From Nymphaea colorata (Eukaryota > Streptophyta > Magnoliopsida > Nymphaeales > Nymphaeaceae): a stretch of DNA of 64,000 nucleotides. Below the pieces are notes generated by a model that saw only the letters and a list, made by a program, of their open reading frames with translations, searched no databases and had not been told where the DNA came from. Position 1 is the stretch's first letter; each line of letters opens with the position of its first letter. The translations under genes were made by a program, and so were the position numbers. The stretch is taken from NCBI RefSeq assembly GCF_008831285.2, contig NC_045148.1, positions 14,362,802 through 14,426,801 of the forward strand, given 5' to 3'. Shown piece by piece: positions 20,831-34,844 of this stretch.

Positions 20831-23800
20831 ATGGCAGAGAAGGACGACGGAGGCATCAATGGCGGACCATACCGTCTGGTCGAGCTCGTCTCCACTGCGG
20901 AGAGGGACTTCCTCGTCAAGCGAAACGGCGATCAGGTGCGGCGATTAATTCCCGTCATTTTCAACTACTTCTCGGCCTTTCTTCTTTTCACCGCATTCTC
21001 CGCTGCGAAACCGTAGGCCTCTGACAAATGCAGTCCTCGATAGATCGCCAATTCCAGTAAACCGATGTTCTTTCTCGCGTTTTTGGGGCTCTATTTTCCC
21101 CGTCTTCTCGCGGAATTTATTGAAAAGTGAGGAGGCAGCCGGATTCCGGTGAGTTATGCGTTGAATTAACCGGAGCACACCTATAAGTCAAGGCCGTCAT
21201 TTGGACCCCTGATCATACGTGCGGACCATTTTTTGGTGAGCTTAATCTTTTAGGCTGAATCCGTAGTTATCGTTGAGTGCAAGCTCTTATTTCTACTGAA
21301 TTACAGGCCTCGGCTCAGTACTAAAAGATCAGCGTTCGTCCATTAATTCTGCGGTTGTTTTTACGAAATTCTTATTTGCCTAGAAATCTAAAAACCAATT
21401 GGGCGAAGTTTAGGCCAACTTGAAGAAAAGTGGCCTTCTAAAAGTGAAAATGTTTTGGGCTCGATCTTGAACTGTGTTTAAGTGTGAAGATATGGTAAAA
21501 GCGTAGAGTACGTTAAGTTGGAAGTCTCATTGTTATAAATTCTTAAAAGGACCATCTCTTGACTTGTTCGAACGTAGAAATTATTCTTTTATTTGACCAT
21601 AGACTTAGTGCCATACCTGCATTAATAGGGTGGATGGAGCGCTGTGCCACTTTAAGAGGTACTCATTAATTTATTCTCTTTCTCCCTTTTTCATTTAATA
21701 TATAAAGTGTCATGTCGGGGCAAGGTAAAAACCGCCCAACTATTATCACATAAAAGGTTTTGGACGCTTGTCCTCCCTTAGTGGATGTCCTGAAAACAAT
21801 ATTGCACCTAATCAGGTATATATATATATATATATTTGTGGTAATTAAATTTCGAAGCCTATTATTTATATTTGACAATGTCCACTGTTCGGCTGATCGA
21901 TGTTTGACCATAATCTTTTTCACAGTCAGTTCTACTGTCAAACTATGTCCATCTCCACCTGCGTTAGCTTCCAGTGTTTTGTTTTGGGGATCTTTCTTTT
22001 TAAATGCTTCCCTCATTTATAAGGGATTGGCATCTTTATAACCGACCAGTCCTTAACATTTTCTCCTGTGAGACCCGTGCGTTCTCTGAAGCAACTTTCT
22101 ACAGTCATCTACTTGACAAAATTGACTTATGTAATCTGAGAAAGTACCTAGCTCTTGCCTTTGTCTCTTTGAGAACCTTATTATTTCAAATTTTAAAATA
22201 TCTACACGTGAGAGTGGAAGAAAGACACCCAAGAAACTTATCCGCTATTTGGTCTGATTCCGGGGAACCGGCCAATTTCTAGGATCCCAATCGTGAGGAG
22301 GCCAATGTGCTTCTCAGTCTGATTTTTACAACATGCCCAACTCGATATCAATGTTTGTAATATTATATTACTATTGGTCCATCTCAGTCGATATGTTGCC
22401 TGACAACACGAGTGTGGTTGACTGAAACCCACTCGAGGTGCCCTCGTTGTTGAGTTTCTCAGCTTCGTCGCCGTCCCACCTAAGGAAGTTTTTTGCTTTG
22501 TTCCTAGCTAGGTTCGGAAAAGTAAAACTATTTTCAAGAAGCTGACAAGTTGTTATGTGATAGTCTCTAAATTGCAGAGGACAGCAAAACTCAAATGAAT
22601 TACGCTGATATATCGTCCTTTTGCTCATTTAATGTTAATCAAGAACTACGATGTGGATCAGTGAGTATCAAAGAATCATACTTGATAAAAAATCTTATCT
22701 ACAGCTCACTCACAGGACACTTCATCTTCATCTTTACATCAGCTATCCCCTTATGTTGTATAGAGAACTTCATGAAATAGGCCCATTCCCTGTATCTTCA
22801 GCGTGAGACTGGAAGTTAGAAAAGCACATGCTATGCTGCTGAATCCTTCTTTCCCCCTGCTGCTTCAATTTATATTCCTTTTTCCCTTTAGAAAGCCCTC
22901 TCAGTCAGTAATGGTTATCACTCAATTAATTGATTCTGAATATCATGTGAAATAGATGTCTCTTCTCCTTTTGCACCAAAAACAGGTAAAAGTCAATCAT
23001 CTGGAAGGGAAGGTTGTTGGCCTCTATTTCTCCGCATCTTGGTGTGGCCCATGCCAACGATTCACTCCCAAGCTCGTGAATGCATATGAAGAGCTTTCTC
23101 AAAGAGGTGATTTTGAGGTTGTATTTGTATCGGCTGATGAAGACCAAGAAGAATTTGACAAATACTTCTCAAAAATGCCATGGTTGGCTATTCCATTCTC
23201 TGATTCAGACATCAGATCATCTCTCGATCAGATCTTTGAGGTTTCAGGGATCCCACATCTTGTCATTCTTGATGGCAATGGTCAGCTGTTGACAGATGAT
23301 GCTGCCATGATGATTAGGGATTATGGGGCTGAAGCCTATCCGTTTTCTGCGGAAAGGTTGCAAGAGTTGAAGGTAGAGGAGGAAACTGCACGAAACAATC
23401 AGAGTCTTAAGTCCATTTTGGTTCACTCGACAAGAGATTTTCTTGTATGTAATGACGGCAGGAAGGTATTCATACTTGTGCCTCGTATACTGCATTATTC
23501 GTTCATTATAAATGAATCTGATGCATCCTCATCTTACAGTTGATAGAATACTGATATATTGACCATTTGTTGGAGTAAAAAGATTAATTTTTCTTGTCGA
23601 CTAGAATGACAGTGATTTTACTAGCACGCCATCTTACAGTTGTTAGAATACTGATATACTGACCCCTTGTTGAGTAGAAAGATTAATTTTCTTGTATACT
23701 AGAAAGAAAGTGATTTTACTACTTCCTGAATAATGCACCATTTGGGCACAGTAGTGGGAACTTATGGGACCTGACATGGCTCCACGTTCATGCCAATTTC

Positions 23801-26081
23801 GAAAATGAAAAATAAAAACAAAGAAGCAAGTAGCAGCACTCTTGAATGTTGTTCGTGCATGGTCCGTTCCCATAAACCATAAAATTAAATGTCTGTATAA
23901 GTTGTAGCCGCTAACTTTGAAAAGCATATGGTACAATACCGACGAAGGAGAGAAAAATGAGATCTCCTGCAACCTTTTCATGCTTATTGTAGAGAAGAAG
24001 AGAGCATATTGGAGATGCGAGTGAGGACATGATGAAATGGCAACGTGAGGAAGTACAAGATGGCTCTTTGGGCGTTAAATGTTAATGATATGAGCTTAAA
24101 TTGCCATGGCTACTTTTGTGCTCTTTCTTTGTGACAGCCAAACCGGTTGCTGACCTGTGGTTGGAGAAATAGTATACTGTCTCCAGAACATACGAAGTAA
24201 TACCAAAATTTATCTGTATGAAGTATGAAGATTATCAAGATACTTTTGCTACAGTAAATGCCATTAGAGGTGAATGTCTGTTACTAGACTACAACCCACC
24301 CTTCAACAGAATTCTCTGCCTCCCTTACAATCTCCTCAATGCAGAACTTCGTTTTGTCCCACAATTTCTGAGAAACAGATTTCGATTTTATACTATTAAT
24401 TCATTAAAGTTCCCTGGAAGGAAACCTGGTGTCAAGTAGTTGACCTAAACCAGATTTCACTTGCTAGGATTTGACCTTTTGGCAATTTCTTGAAAGACCA
24501 ACATAATGCACTGATGATGCACAATAGTCAGTTGTTTGCATCTTTCCCTGTTCGTGAAAAACATAAACGTGTTTGGTTCTTTATGCTGCACGTACTTTTC
24601 GACAGCGCAACGCTTTTTATGTGGCTACTTGTGTTTTAAATTCTGGCTATAACTGTCTTTTAAGTTAAAATTTCTTACCTTCTGCATGACTATGCCCATA
24701 ACTGTGCCTATGCTAATTCAAGAGTTTCCCTTTCTTCTTTCCTTTTATCAGGTCCCTGTGACACAGCTTGAAGGGAAGACTGTCGGCTTGCTATTTTCAG
24801 CAGATTCTTTCTACTCATGCAAGGAATTGATCCCACAGCTCGTTGAAGTCTACAACAAGTTGAAGGAAAAGAATTTTGAGATTGTCTTGGTCTCACTGGA
24901 TACCGACGCGGAGTCCTTTGATGAGGGATTTGAAGCTATGCCATGGCTTGCCTTGCCTTTTAGTGACAAGACATGCATGAAGTTACCTCACTACTTTGAG
25001 ATTCGGGGGATCCCAACACTAGTTATAATTGGACCAGATGGAAAGACACTGCAGTCAGACGTTGTCGAAGCCATTGAAGATCATGGTGCTGAGGCTTATC
25101 CCTTCACTTCTGAAAGGATGGCAGCGCTTTTGGAAATAGAAAAAGCTAAGCTTGCATCACAGACAATAGCATCGCTGCTAGTATCGGACGAAAGGAACTT
25201 TGTTATTGGCAATGGTGGTCTCAAGGTAGTGATGGTCAGATTCCTTGCTGTAATTCACATGGTTGGGAAGAACTCAACTTGTTTGAGATGGATCTTCCAT
25301 TCAAGAAACAAATTCTCCTTAATTTGAAAGCTTGACATTTTCTTTGCTGCTTTCTACCTGAAAAATGACGAATTTTTTCTTTTCTTCGCAGGTGCCAGTC
25401 TCTGATCTGGTTGGCAAGACCGTCCTCCTCTACTTCTCAGCACACTGGTGTCCTCCATGTCGTGCATTCTCGCCCAAGCTTATTGAGACATACCACGAGA
25501 TCAAAGCTAAGGACTCTGCTTTTGAAATAATCTTCGTCTCAAGTGATCACGACCAAGCGGCATTTGAAGAGTACTTTGCCACAATGCCATTTTTAGCTCT
25601 CCCATACGGCGACACGAGAAAGAAGTCTTTGTCAAAAACTTTCAAGGTCACCGGAATCCCAACTCTTGTCGCCATCGGGCCGAGTGGCAGGACTCTAACA
25701 AAAGATGCTAGGAATCTAGTGATCAATTATGGCGCTGCGGCCTATCCTTTCACAGAGGTACGTCTGAAGGAGGTGGAACAGGAGATGGAAGAAATGGCAA
25801 AGCAGTGGCCTAAGGAAGTGCAGCAGCATCCGCTTCATGAGGAACATTCACTTGAACTATCTCGCCGGCCAAATTACATATGTGATGCATGCGACTCTGA
25901 GGGGCATGGTTGGTCATACCTATGTGCAGATTGTGACTTCGACCTTCATCCAATGTGTGCTTTAAAAGCAGGAGCAGATGTTGGTGCTCAAGATGATGAG
26001 AATACAGTTGGCTATAGAGAACAAGATGAACCATCCAATGAAACTTGGGTTTGTGATGGTGAGACCTGCCGTAAGGCCTGA
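20831..26081 (+). CDS. NRX1: Nucleoredoxin 1-like protein, three thioredoxin folds plus DC1 zinc finger
   Basis: Exons are 20831-20935, 22986-23465, 24752-25225 and 25392-26081, all GT-AG and phase 0, giving 582 aa, close to the roughly 580 aa usual for plant NRX1. Domain 1 (residues about 36-195) has the active site WCGPC. Domain 2 (196-353) has lost the CXXC (SFYSCKE, one Cys left), as usual for the middle fold. Domain 3 (354-500) has WCPPC and cis-Pro [10 protein letters not shown]-terminal DC1-type finger follows, YICDACDSEGHGWSYLCADC then CDFDLHPMC. Nucleoredoxins are cytosolic/nuclear disulfide reductases; Arabidopsis NRX1 is known to protect antioxidant enzymes such as catalase. No signal peptide is seen. 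It is the middle and only full-length member of a tandem array. The start follows a CT-rich leader and matches that of the paralogue. Confidence 0.93.
23533..23730 (+). repeat. Tandem duplication of about 100 bp in NRX1 intron 2
   Basis: Two direct copies start at TCTTACAGTTG (23533 and 23632) and share GAATACTGATATA, GATTAATTTT and GTGATTTTACTA. The matching region in the paralogue (about 32336-32430) has a single copy, so the duplication arose after the genes split. Confidence 0.75.
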
Positions 26082-26109
26082 AGAAAAAACACCCCTTCGT
26101 TTTGAACCA

Positions 26110-26115
26110 AATAAA
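26110..26115 (+). terminator. Poly(A) signal AATAAA of the NRX1 gene
   Basis: AATAAA 29 bases after the stop, in the sequence AACCAAATAAAA that is conserved after the paralogue's stop (34839-34844). Confidence 0.55.
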
Positions 26116-27208
26116 ACTCCCATCGTGATGCTTTTACTGTATCCGCTTGCTCTGGCTTAGCTGCTTAGTTGCATATTTATTTGGCATCCACAGCACACGT
26201 ATACTCCACTTGCTCAATTGTTTTGTGGTAGAAATCATATGAGAAACTTCAAAAGAAAATGGTTGTATTCCCCGTCTTCCGTCGTATGCATGTGAGAATT
26301 GGCATTCTCTTACTAGGTAGGCACAATTTATTTCCATGGCATATATATTCTACCTTACTGTAACTGTTCGTTTTTCTAAAATTGGAACTCGTGTTTGTTG
26401 TAAATTACTAGTTCTTGTAAATATTATTTTACTGAAGATCATTGCGCATCTCCCTCAAAATTGCCAATATTTATGACTATAGACAACCCTCTGGATTAGC
26501 TTTTTGGAGCAGTATAACGGTGTAATTTATTGTATATAACAAAGACGAAATCAAGATGCATGTCAGTTTTCGACATACAACTTAAAGAAAGGCAGGCTTA
26601 AGCAGTATCAATATTATATGATTCTTTTTACCTGTGAAATTCATGTTACATGTTCAAGAAACATGATTTTTGTTGTCTTAGAAAATGCAGATTACAATTT
26701 CATTGGTGTTTTGTTCATTAAAAAAATGACGCCAAACACAACATTTGGTTAGAGTAGTCATGCTTGCATATTTAAAATACACACGCACACTCATACACTT
26801 ATATATACAAAGATCGCTAAATTTTAGACTTGGTCAATCTGAGACTATTTAGACTGATTATTTACCAATCAATCAATTTGATTAATGTTTTAAAGTATTG
26901 TACGTACAATTGCTTTCTAACATCAAACAATAATTTACCATTTATCCAACTATAATTTACCATTTAACCTTCCTGGGGAAGATACATCAAAAAACCCCTC
27001 CTCTCGAGGCCAAAGGCTGGTTGGTGGCATGGGTGGACTTACAGTTATTCACTTCAACTCACAACTCAAGGGTAGCATTTTCTACCATTTGCAGCTCGGA
27101 TAAGTAGTTTCTATGAAAATCAAACTAATAATTGAACTTTCATTCAACCCAACCAACTACATTATGCTCAATAAAAGAGCCACATGATGATTGGTAACGT
27201 TAAACATT

Positions 27209-27253
<45 letters not shown>

Positions 27254-27994
27254 TACCCCACGAGATATAACTATTTTTAAATGAGTGCTCCTCTAACCAA
27301 TTGTTCTGGCTCCACCATTGGCTATGCCCCTTGAGGCACCATTTTTTACCTTCTTAAAAAAATACTTTTACTTGTAGATTGTGCCAATACTTAATTTAGA
27401 TGTTTTGGATGCCACAAAAAAAAATATAAAAATCAATCCATGCTTTTTTGGCCACAAAATGGTTTTCTTAGCTTACAAGATTAGAAAAAAAATGCATACT
27501 TAGTCAACCGGTTTATCGTCTGGATTTTGCAGTCGGTCTTCCAAAGATTGGAACACAAAAATGTGGTTGCTTAATCTCTAAGTTCGAAAAAGGCCAAGAA
27601 AAATTAATGTGTAGATCAGCGGTGGGATCCGGGATGTTAGATTGAGGTTGTACCGATCCAAAATATCTTAGATCCTTCATATACACTCTACAGTAAAATG
27701 ATTGAAGTGCACTGACATCAAAATATATGGACGTTGAATAGAAGATATTTATCTAAAATGAAATCTAAATTCGAGTCTTGAAACTATTAGATATTTATTT
27801 AAGATGCATCCGAATTGTATGACAGGATGCCACTTTTTAAACCCAAATCTGATCTGATTTCTTGATTATTTATTTTCATATTTGACGTTTTAAAACCAAT
27901 GGCGTCAGATATCTAACCCAGATTCGACCCATTAACATCCTTAGAAATCACCGGCCAACTTTTGCATAGTAAAACACATCTCCATCATTCCCAC

Positions 27995-28114
<120 letters not shown>

Positions 28115-28469
28115 TGTTACTAAAGAAATTTTTTGCACATACTAATTAACATGATTAATGAATGCTGATCTAATATAACTTTGCTTCAATTCAAGTTAGT
28201 TTTATGAAAGATATAAAATTTTTTATTATGAAAAACTGATGTAGGCTTTAACTGTGTGATGATTAAATAAACACATCCAAATATCACTGTTAGTTAATAT
28301 CTATAAAGCTAGTTTGCATAAAAAATTATTTCAGCATTGACCTAATTTAAGAAGTCCTTTTTTTTTAACATTAACGAAACTTCACAGTCTTTTTCTGCAT
28401 TTCTCTCGGGTTCTCTCTTGAGTATTTAATATGGAGAAATTTCATTGAACGTTCCCTGTCGACTATCTA

Positions 28470-28511
28470 GTAATAAGAAAGACCCAAGTTGTATACTTAT
28501 ATATGTTTTTG

Positions 28512-28549
<38 letters not shown>

Positions 28550-28650
28550 GGGTGCATGTTAAAGAGTATTTATTAATAAGAAAGACACAAGTGATATATT
28601 TATATACGTGTTTGCAAAAAAGCGAGAGGGAGAGATGAGTGTTCATGTTT
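28470..28650 (+). repeat. Imperfect tandem duplication (about 90 bp) containing a GA array
   Basis: Unit 1 has TAATAAGAAAGACCCAAGT, ATATATGTTTTTGCAAGAGA and GAGATGGGGGTGCATGTT. Unit 2 (from 28573) has TAATAAGAAAGACACAAGT, TATACGTGTTTGCAAAAAAG and GAGATGAGTGTTCATGTT. In unit 1 the GA run is expanded to about 17 repeats; in unit 2 it is GAGAGGGAGAGATGAG. Confidence 0.75.
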
Positions 28651-29731
28651 AAGAATCCATCTAATCACTTCGCTGATTGGCCAGATAATTTTATTTTATT
28701 GATTTGATATATATATATATATATTGCTTATTAAAAAGTAAAATGCCAAAAGAACAAGGTTATATATACGTATCTACTACCACCAACCGCTTAATTGAAT
28801 GGTCAAAGATTTTGTATTTAAAAAATCAATATGTTGTGCAAGAAGGACCTACCGAGAACATGTTTTGATGGATGTTTTAATTCATTTTTTTTCTAAAAAC
28901 ATAACTGCACGCATGGTGATTGAATTTATGAGTTCATGAATCAACATTTAAATTGCTCGGTACGATTTATATTGGCTTTCGTAAAGTTTGAAAAGTCATC
29001 TTTTATGTAGTGGCTATTTCCTTGATAAAAGATATTATGAATACACTCCAGTTACAATGTAGCGGGACCATGGCCTTAAAGATTCTTCGATCTTGTCAAG
29101 TTATTTCTCAAGAATATATGTACTTTCTCACCGACGAAAGAAGATAGTGCACCGTGACCATAAAATATTTGTTTTGCTTATTTTATCGTGGAAAGTGTAC
29201 CTTACACCTATCTTTCTCTGTGTCTTTTGACGCGGCTAGGCATGAGGTTTCCATGAAGTTTCTATACCTAAAAGTCCCATGCTTAGTTGCTATAGGACAT
29301 CTAAACTTGAGCAATTGGTGTCGATTCAAAATGGACGTATTCTTTTTTATATCCACATATATTCAAATTCAAATTTCATGTGAACGCATATAAACAAAAG
29401 TCAGTCTATAATATATTATATTCGAGCTCTGAATTCTAGGTTCCAAGTCCCAATCTGATTTGATACGAGTAACGAAGAGTAGGTCTCCATGAGCCCGGTT
29501 TCTTTTCAGGCCGGTGCCCGTAGATATCTGACTCGATTGCCATCTTAAAAGAGCATTAAAATATAAACGGTTCCGTCATCATCTTATAAATTTATAGAAA
29601 AGTTGGGATTTTGGCTTGCTTTGGGTTTATTGGCGCGAATATTTAAGCAGCCTCAGTGCAGTGGGTGGAAAACGGCAGTGCGAAAGATTGCCTGCGTCTA
29701 ACTTAACAGGCAGCGGCAGTACAGTACCCAA

Positions 29732-29757
29732 TCTCTCTCTCTCTCTCTCTCTCTCTT
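29732..29757 (+). promoter_or_regulatory. (CT)n pyrimidine tract in second nucleoredoxin 5' leader
   Basis: 13 CT units ending 21 bases before the ATG at 29779; positional match to the tract before the first NRX gene. Confidence 0.55.
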
Positions 29758-29778
29758 TGCGCCTCTCAAGTGTTCTCG

Positions 29779-32700
29779 ATGGCGGAGAAGGCCGACGGAG
29801 CCAGAACATACCGTCTGGTGGAGCTCCTCTCCTCTGCTGAGAGGGACTACCTTGTCAGGCGAAACGGCGATCAGGTGCGCGATTCATTCTCATTATTTTT
29901 CCTTTCTTATCTGCATCTCCTCTTTCCAACGAATTGAAGTGTCCAATAATTGAGAATTCCAGAAAAGTGTTCTTGTTTCTCGTGTTTTCGTGCTCTGTGT
30001 TTTCTCCGTCTTATCGCATAACTGCTTGAAAGCGAAGAGAGAGCCGGATTCCGGTGAGCTTCCCGTAATCCCGTTGCATTGTTCGGAAGCGGCGCGCACC
30101 TAGGCAATGACTTGGAGTGCCCCCGAATAACGCGTGCCGAACGTAGATTCAGAGAGCTTAATCTTCAAGCTCAATCTGCCGTGATCATGGAGAATAAATA
30201 AGAAAAAGGGAAAGATAAAGAACGAGATGCCTTTTTTTGACGAAGTTTGGAGGATACTGCCGTAAGAAAGAGGTGGCCACGCAGCCCACGGCCATGGTGG
30301 CTCTCGTCAACTCCAACTGAACTACTACAGCCCCTCGGCTCAGTCTTAAAGATATCGATTTGTCGAATGGACCGATTCATCGATTTTAGCTGAGTCGGTT
30401 CACAACCGACATAAAAATTTTAACAAATAGCTGAATTAACGAAACGATTGAAATATTAACAAAAGTCTGAAATTATCCACTCGTGTCTCGAATCGGCCAC
30501 CGAATCGAATCATTTTCATGGATTCCAGTAAAATTGGCACAGACTGATTCGGTTTTCAATTTAACGTGCTTTACTCATAGCTTCCAGTGTTTTTGTTGGG
30601 CTTCCTTTTTTTTTCTTCGCAGATTTTTAAAGGATTAGTTGGCCCCTTCATTTCTACCTTCTAACAATTGACCAAGTCTATCCTCAACATTTGCTCTTGT
30701 AAGACCATGAATTCTTTGTCTATAGATAGTGATCTACCTGCCAAAATGAACTTACGTAATTAATTTGAAAAGGCAATCTTAAACTCCTCCCTTTTATCTT
30801 TTTTTGAGAAGCCTATTCCAATTTCTAGTTATCTGCATGAGAATGGATACAAATACACCGATTTTCCTGATTCTTAAGGGAATCGATCAACTTTTAGAAC
30901 CCAAATCAGGCCACAATTGAATAGGAAGAAGGCCAATTTGATGATTCGTGCCCAACTTTACAACTTACCCAACTTGATGTCAATGCGTGTCCCATTGGTC
31001 AATCTCAGTGAGTACTGAGGATGTAGTATGTCGACGAAATGACTTTAGAAAGGATACAGTTTTGAAAAATACGTAATTTTACTTGCAACTTCTTTGAACA
31101 AAAAGGAGGAAATACACCAAATGGAGGCTGCGATACAGGCTGACGTGTATCGGCCGTTTCGCTTAGCCAGCAAACAGACATGGTGCTGACACCGATACGG
31201 AGGTCACTGACAAAACTATTCTGGCTGGCTTGTGGTTCCCTCGTTGTAGAGTTGCTCGAGCTCCGCCGCCATTCCATCAAAGCAAGTTACTAGTTCTGTT
31301 CGTAGCTAGGTTCACAAAACGTATGACCATTTTCAAAAAGGTGACAGATTATCAGTGATACTCCATTGTTGCAAAGGAGAAAGGCAAATGAACCATGCTG
31401 ATATCTTGTCCCTTTGGTCGTCTACTGTTATTCCAGCGCTGTGATGTAGGTAAGTGAGTATCAGAAGAACTATACGTAAGAAATAAAAATAATCTTATTT
31501 GAAGCTACGGTACAGGAGACTTCTTCTTCATCTTTACGTCCCCCATCCCTAGCGTAGCGAACTTCATGAAATCGGTCGTCTCCCCTCATCCTCAGTGGGA
31601 GACTGGAAGTTAGACACGCACATGCTATGCTGAATCCTTCATTCCATCTGCTGATTTAAACTACACTTCCTTTTCCCTTCAGAAAACCCACTCAACCAGT
31701 AATGGTTATCATTCATTCATGGATTCTGAATATCATCATGTGTCGTAGATGTCTGACAGCCGTTTGCAAATGGGTTTCCTAAGTACAGGTAAAAGTCAAT
31801 GATCTCGAAGGGAAGACTGTTGGCCTCTATTTCTCCGCATCTTGGTGTGGCCCATGCCGACGATTCACTCCGGAGCTCATCAGCGCATATGAAGGGCTTG
31901 TTCCAAAAGGCGATTTTGAGGTTGTATTTATATCGGCTGATGAAGACCAGGAGCAATTCGACAAGTACTTTTCAAAAATGCCTTGGTTGGCCATTCCATT
32001 CTCTGATTCAGACACCAGATCATCTCTCGATGAGATATTTGAGGTCTCAGGGATCCCAAATTTGGTCATTCTTGATGGTAATGGTAACCTGTTGACAGAT
32101 GATGGCACCATGATGATTAGAGAGTATGGTGTTGAGAGCTATCCATTTTCTACGGAAAGGATACAAGAGTTGAAGGCAGAGGAAGAAAATGCTCGAAATA
32201 ATCAGAGTCTGAAGTCAATTTTGGTACATTCGGCAAGAGATTTTCTTATATACAATGATGGCAGGAAGGTATTCATACTCGCTCCTTGTATACTGCAATG
32301 TCCTTTCATTGTACAAGACATTGATGCATCCTCATCTTATGGATTTTAGTCGACTGGTATACTGGTCACTTGTTAAATAGATTAATTTTCTTGTGCACTA
32401 GAATGAAATTGATTTTACCACCTACTGAATTAATGCACCAATTCCTGATTGATTGTTGAACCATAATCTTGAACCTTGTTCTTTCCTGCTGCCGTGTTTG
32501 TCATGTCAGGCGAGTTTAGTTGATTAAGAAAGAATGAACCTAAGAGATCATACAAGGCTAATCTGAGCTAGCTTTTTTGCCTTGGCAGTAGGAACTTATG
32601 GGATCTGACATGGTTGCACACTCATTCCACATTCTCCAAAGAAAAACAGGAAAACGAGGAAGAAGCTCGCAGCACACTTGGGATATTAATTGTGTGCATG

Positions 32701-34802
32701 ATTAGTTTCCATAGAACATAAAATGTATATATAATATGTATACTGTAGCATAGTAACTTATGGAATCATTTAGTACCAGGCTGAAATAAAAAAAAAAAAA
32801 AAAAGAGAGCTGCTGCAACCTTTTCATGCTTACTGTAGACAGCAAGAGAAAACTTAATGGTGATAAAGTAGATAATGGGTGTTGGACGTCCTTGTGTATG
32901 TTCATAATATTTGTTTCGATCACTATTGCTTTTTATTCTTTCCCTTTTTTTAGCTTTTTACTTTGAAATAGCCAATCAGGGCATTTAGCATTGCAGACTA
33001 GTGAGTGGAAAAGATGGTAGACTGTCTCAAGAATTATACGAAAATAAGATTATTACCACGAGACAGTTGCTATCGCATATGCCATTAGGAAAAGCATGCG
33101 GCTTCTTCTGTGATGCCGTAGAAGAAATCTCTGACACTAGGATATGAACCGCCCATGAACAGAGTTCTCTGCCCCTGATTAAATCTCCTTAATGCAGAAC
33201 TTCAGTTTGTCCTGCCTCTGCTGAGAAATAGACATGGATTTTATACAATAAAAGTTCCCATCAAAGATTCCCAGGTTGAAACGTCAGCAAAGATGTAACG
33301 TAACGTCAACCTGATGTCAAGATATGTTATTTCATTTTAGTTATCCATGAAAAAAGAATTAGTTGACGTAAATCAGATTAATTAAATTCACTTGCTAGGC
33401 TTGACCCTTTGGCACTTCTTGAAACACAAACCTAATGCAATGGTGGCGTTCAACAGTCGGCTGATTACACCTTCTGATTAGTGATTTTTTTGTTTTATTT
33501 GCTTTTCTTGACAACCATGGCTTTTTATGTAATTACATGTGTTTTAGGTCCTTACTCCAAGTCATTGTCAGACCAGCTAAAATCTCCTCCTTTTTACATC
33601 ACCATGTAATGCGTCCTATTATCAGGTCCCTGTGACAGAGCTTGAAGGAAAGACCGTCGGTTTGCTATTTTCGGCATATTCTTTCGAACCATGCAAGGAA
33701 TTCATCCCACAACTAGTGGAAGTCTACAACAAGTTGAAGGAAAAATACTTTGAGATTGTCATGATCTCACTGGATTTCAACACCGAGAGCTTTGATGAGG
33801 GATTTCAAGCAGTGCCATGGCTTGCTCTGCCTTTTAATGACTTGACATGCACGAAGTTACCTCGCTACTTTGAGATTGAGGGGATTCCTACACTAGTTAT
33901 AATTGGACCCGACGGGAAGACGCTGCAGTCAGATGTCGTCGAAGCCATTGAAAATCATGGTGCTGAGGCTTATCCGTTCACTTCAGAAAGGATGGCAGCA
34001 CTTATGGAAATAGAGAAAGCTAAACTTGCATCACAGACAATAGAATCGCTGCTAGTCTCAGATGAAAGGGACTTTGTCATTGGAAAGGGTGAGCTCAAGG
34101 TAGTGATTATCAGATTCCTTCCTGTAATTCTCATGATAGAGAACGAATCAAGTTATTTGAGATGGATTTTCAGTTTAAGAAACAACTCATTTTCCGTTTC
34201 TTTTCTTTCTTCTGCCAGAAAGTTTGTCATTTTCTTTGCTGCTTTCTACCGGCAAAACAACGAATTTTCTCTTTTCTTCGCAGGTGCCAGTCTCTGATCT
34301 AGTTGGTAAGACTGTCCTCCTCTACTTCTCAGCACACTGGTGTCCTCCATGTCGTGGATTCACCCCCAAGCTTATTGAAACATACCACGAGATCAAAGCT
34401 AAGGATTCAGCTTTTGAAATAATCTTCGTCTCAAGTGATCACGACCAAGCAGCATTTGAAGAGTACTTTGCCACAATGCCATTTTTAGCTCTCCCTTACG
34501 GCGACATGAGAAAGAAGTCTTTATCAAAAACCTTCAAAGTCACCGGCATCCCGACTCTTGTTGCCATCGGCCCGAATGGCAGGACACTAACGAAAGATGC
34601 TAGGAATCTAGTGGCCAATTATGGCGCTGCAGCATATCCTTTCACAGAGGAGCGGCTGAAGGAGCTGGAACAGGAGACGGAAGAAACAGAAACAGCAGAA
34701 AGTGATGCTGAAGATGATCAGAATGGAGTCGGCCAAGAAATACAAGGTGAACCATGCAATGAAGGCTTGGTTTGTGATGGTGAAGTTTGCCGTAGAGCCT
34801 GA
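29779..34802 (+). CDS. Nucleoredoxin 1-like protein lacking the DC1 zinc finger
   Basis: Exons 29779-29874, 31789-32268, 33626-34099 and 34284-34802 are GT-AG and phase 0, giving 522 aa. Exons 2 and 3 have exactly the lengths (480 and 474 bases) of those in the upstream paralogue. Domain 1 has WCGPC, domain 2 has SFEPC in place of a CXXC, domain 3 has WCPPC and GIPTLVAI. The difference is the C-terminus. After the third fold the paralogue has about 75 residues with a DC1 finger. This gene has a short acidic linker ([20 protein letters not shown]) and then the same terminal tail [10 protein letters not shown]. About 60 codons were therefore lost in frame and the ends kept. The gene looks intact and probably encodes an active reductase with altered targeting or partners (inferred). 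Confidence 0.92.
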
Positions 34803-34838
34803 ACTCTGAAGGAAAGCCTCCCTCTTGTTGTTGAACCA

Positions 34839-34844
34839 AATAAA
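34839..34844 (+). terminator. Poly(A) signal AATAAA of the second NRX gene
   Basis: AATAAA 37 bases after the stop, in the same AACCAAATAAAA context as in the paralogue. Confidence 0.55.
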
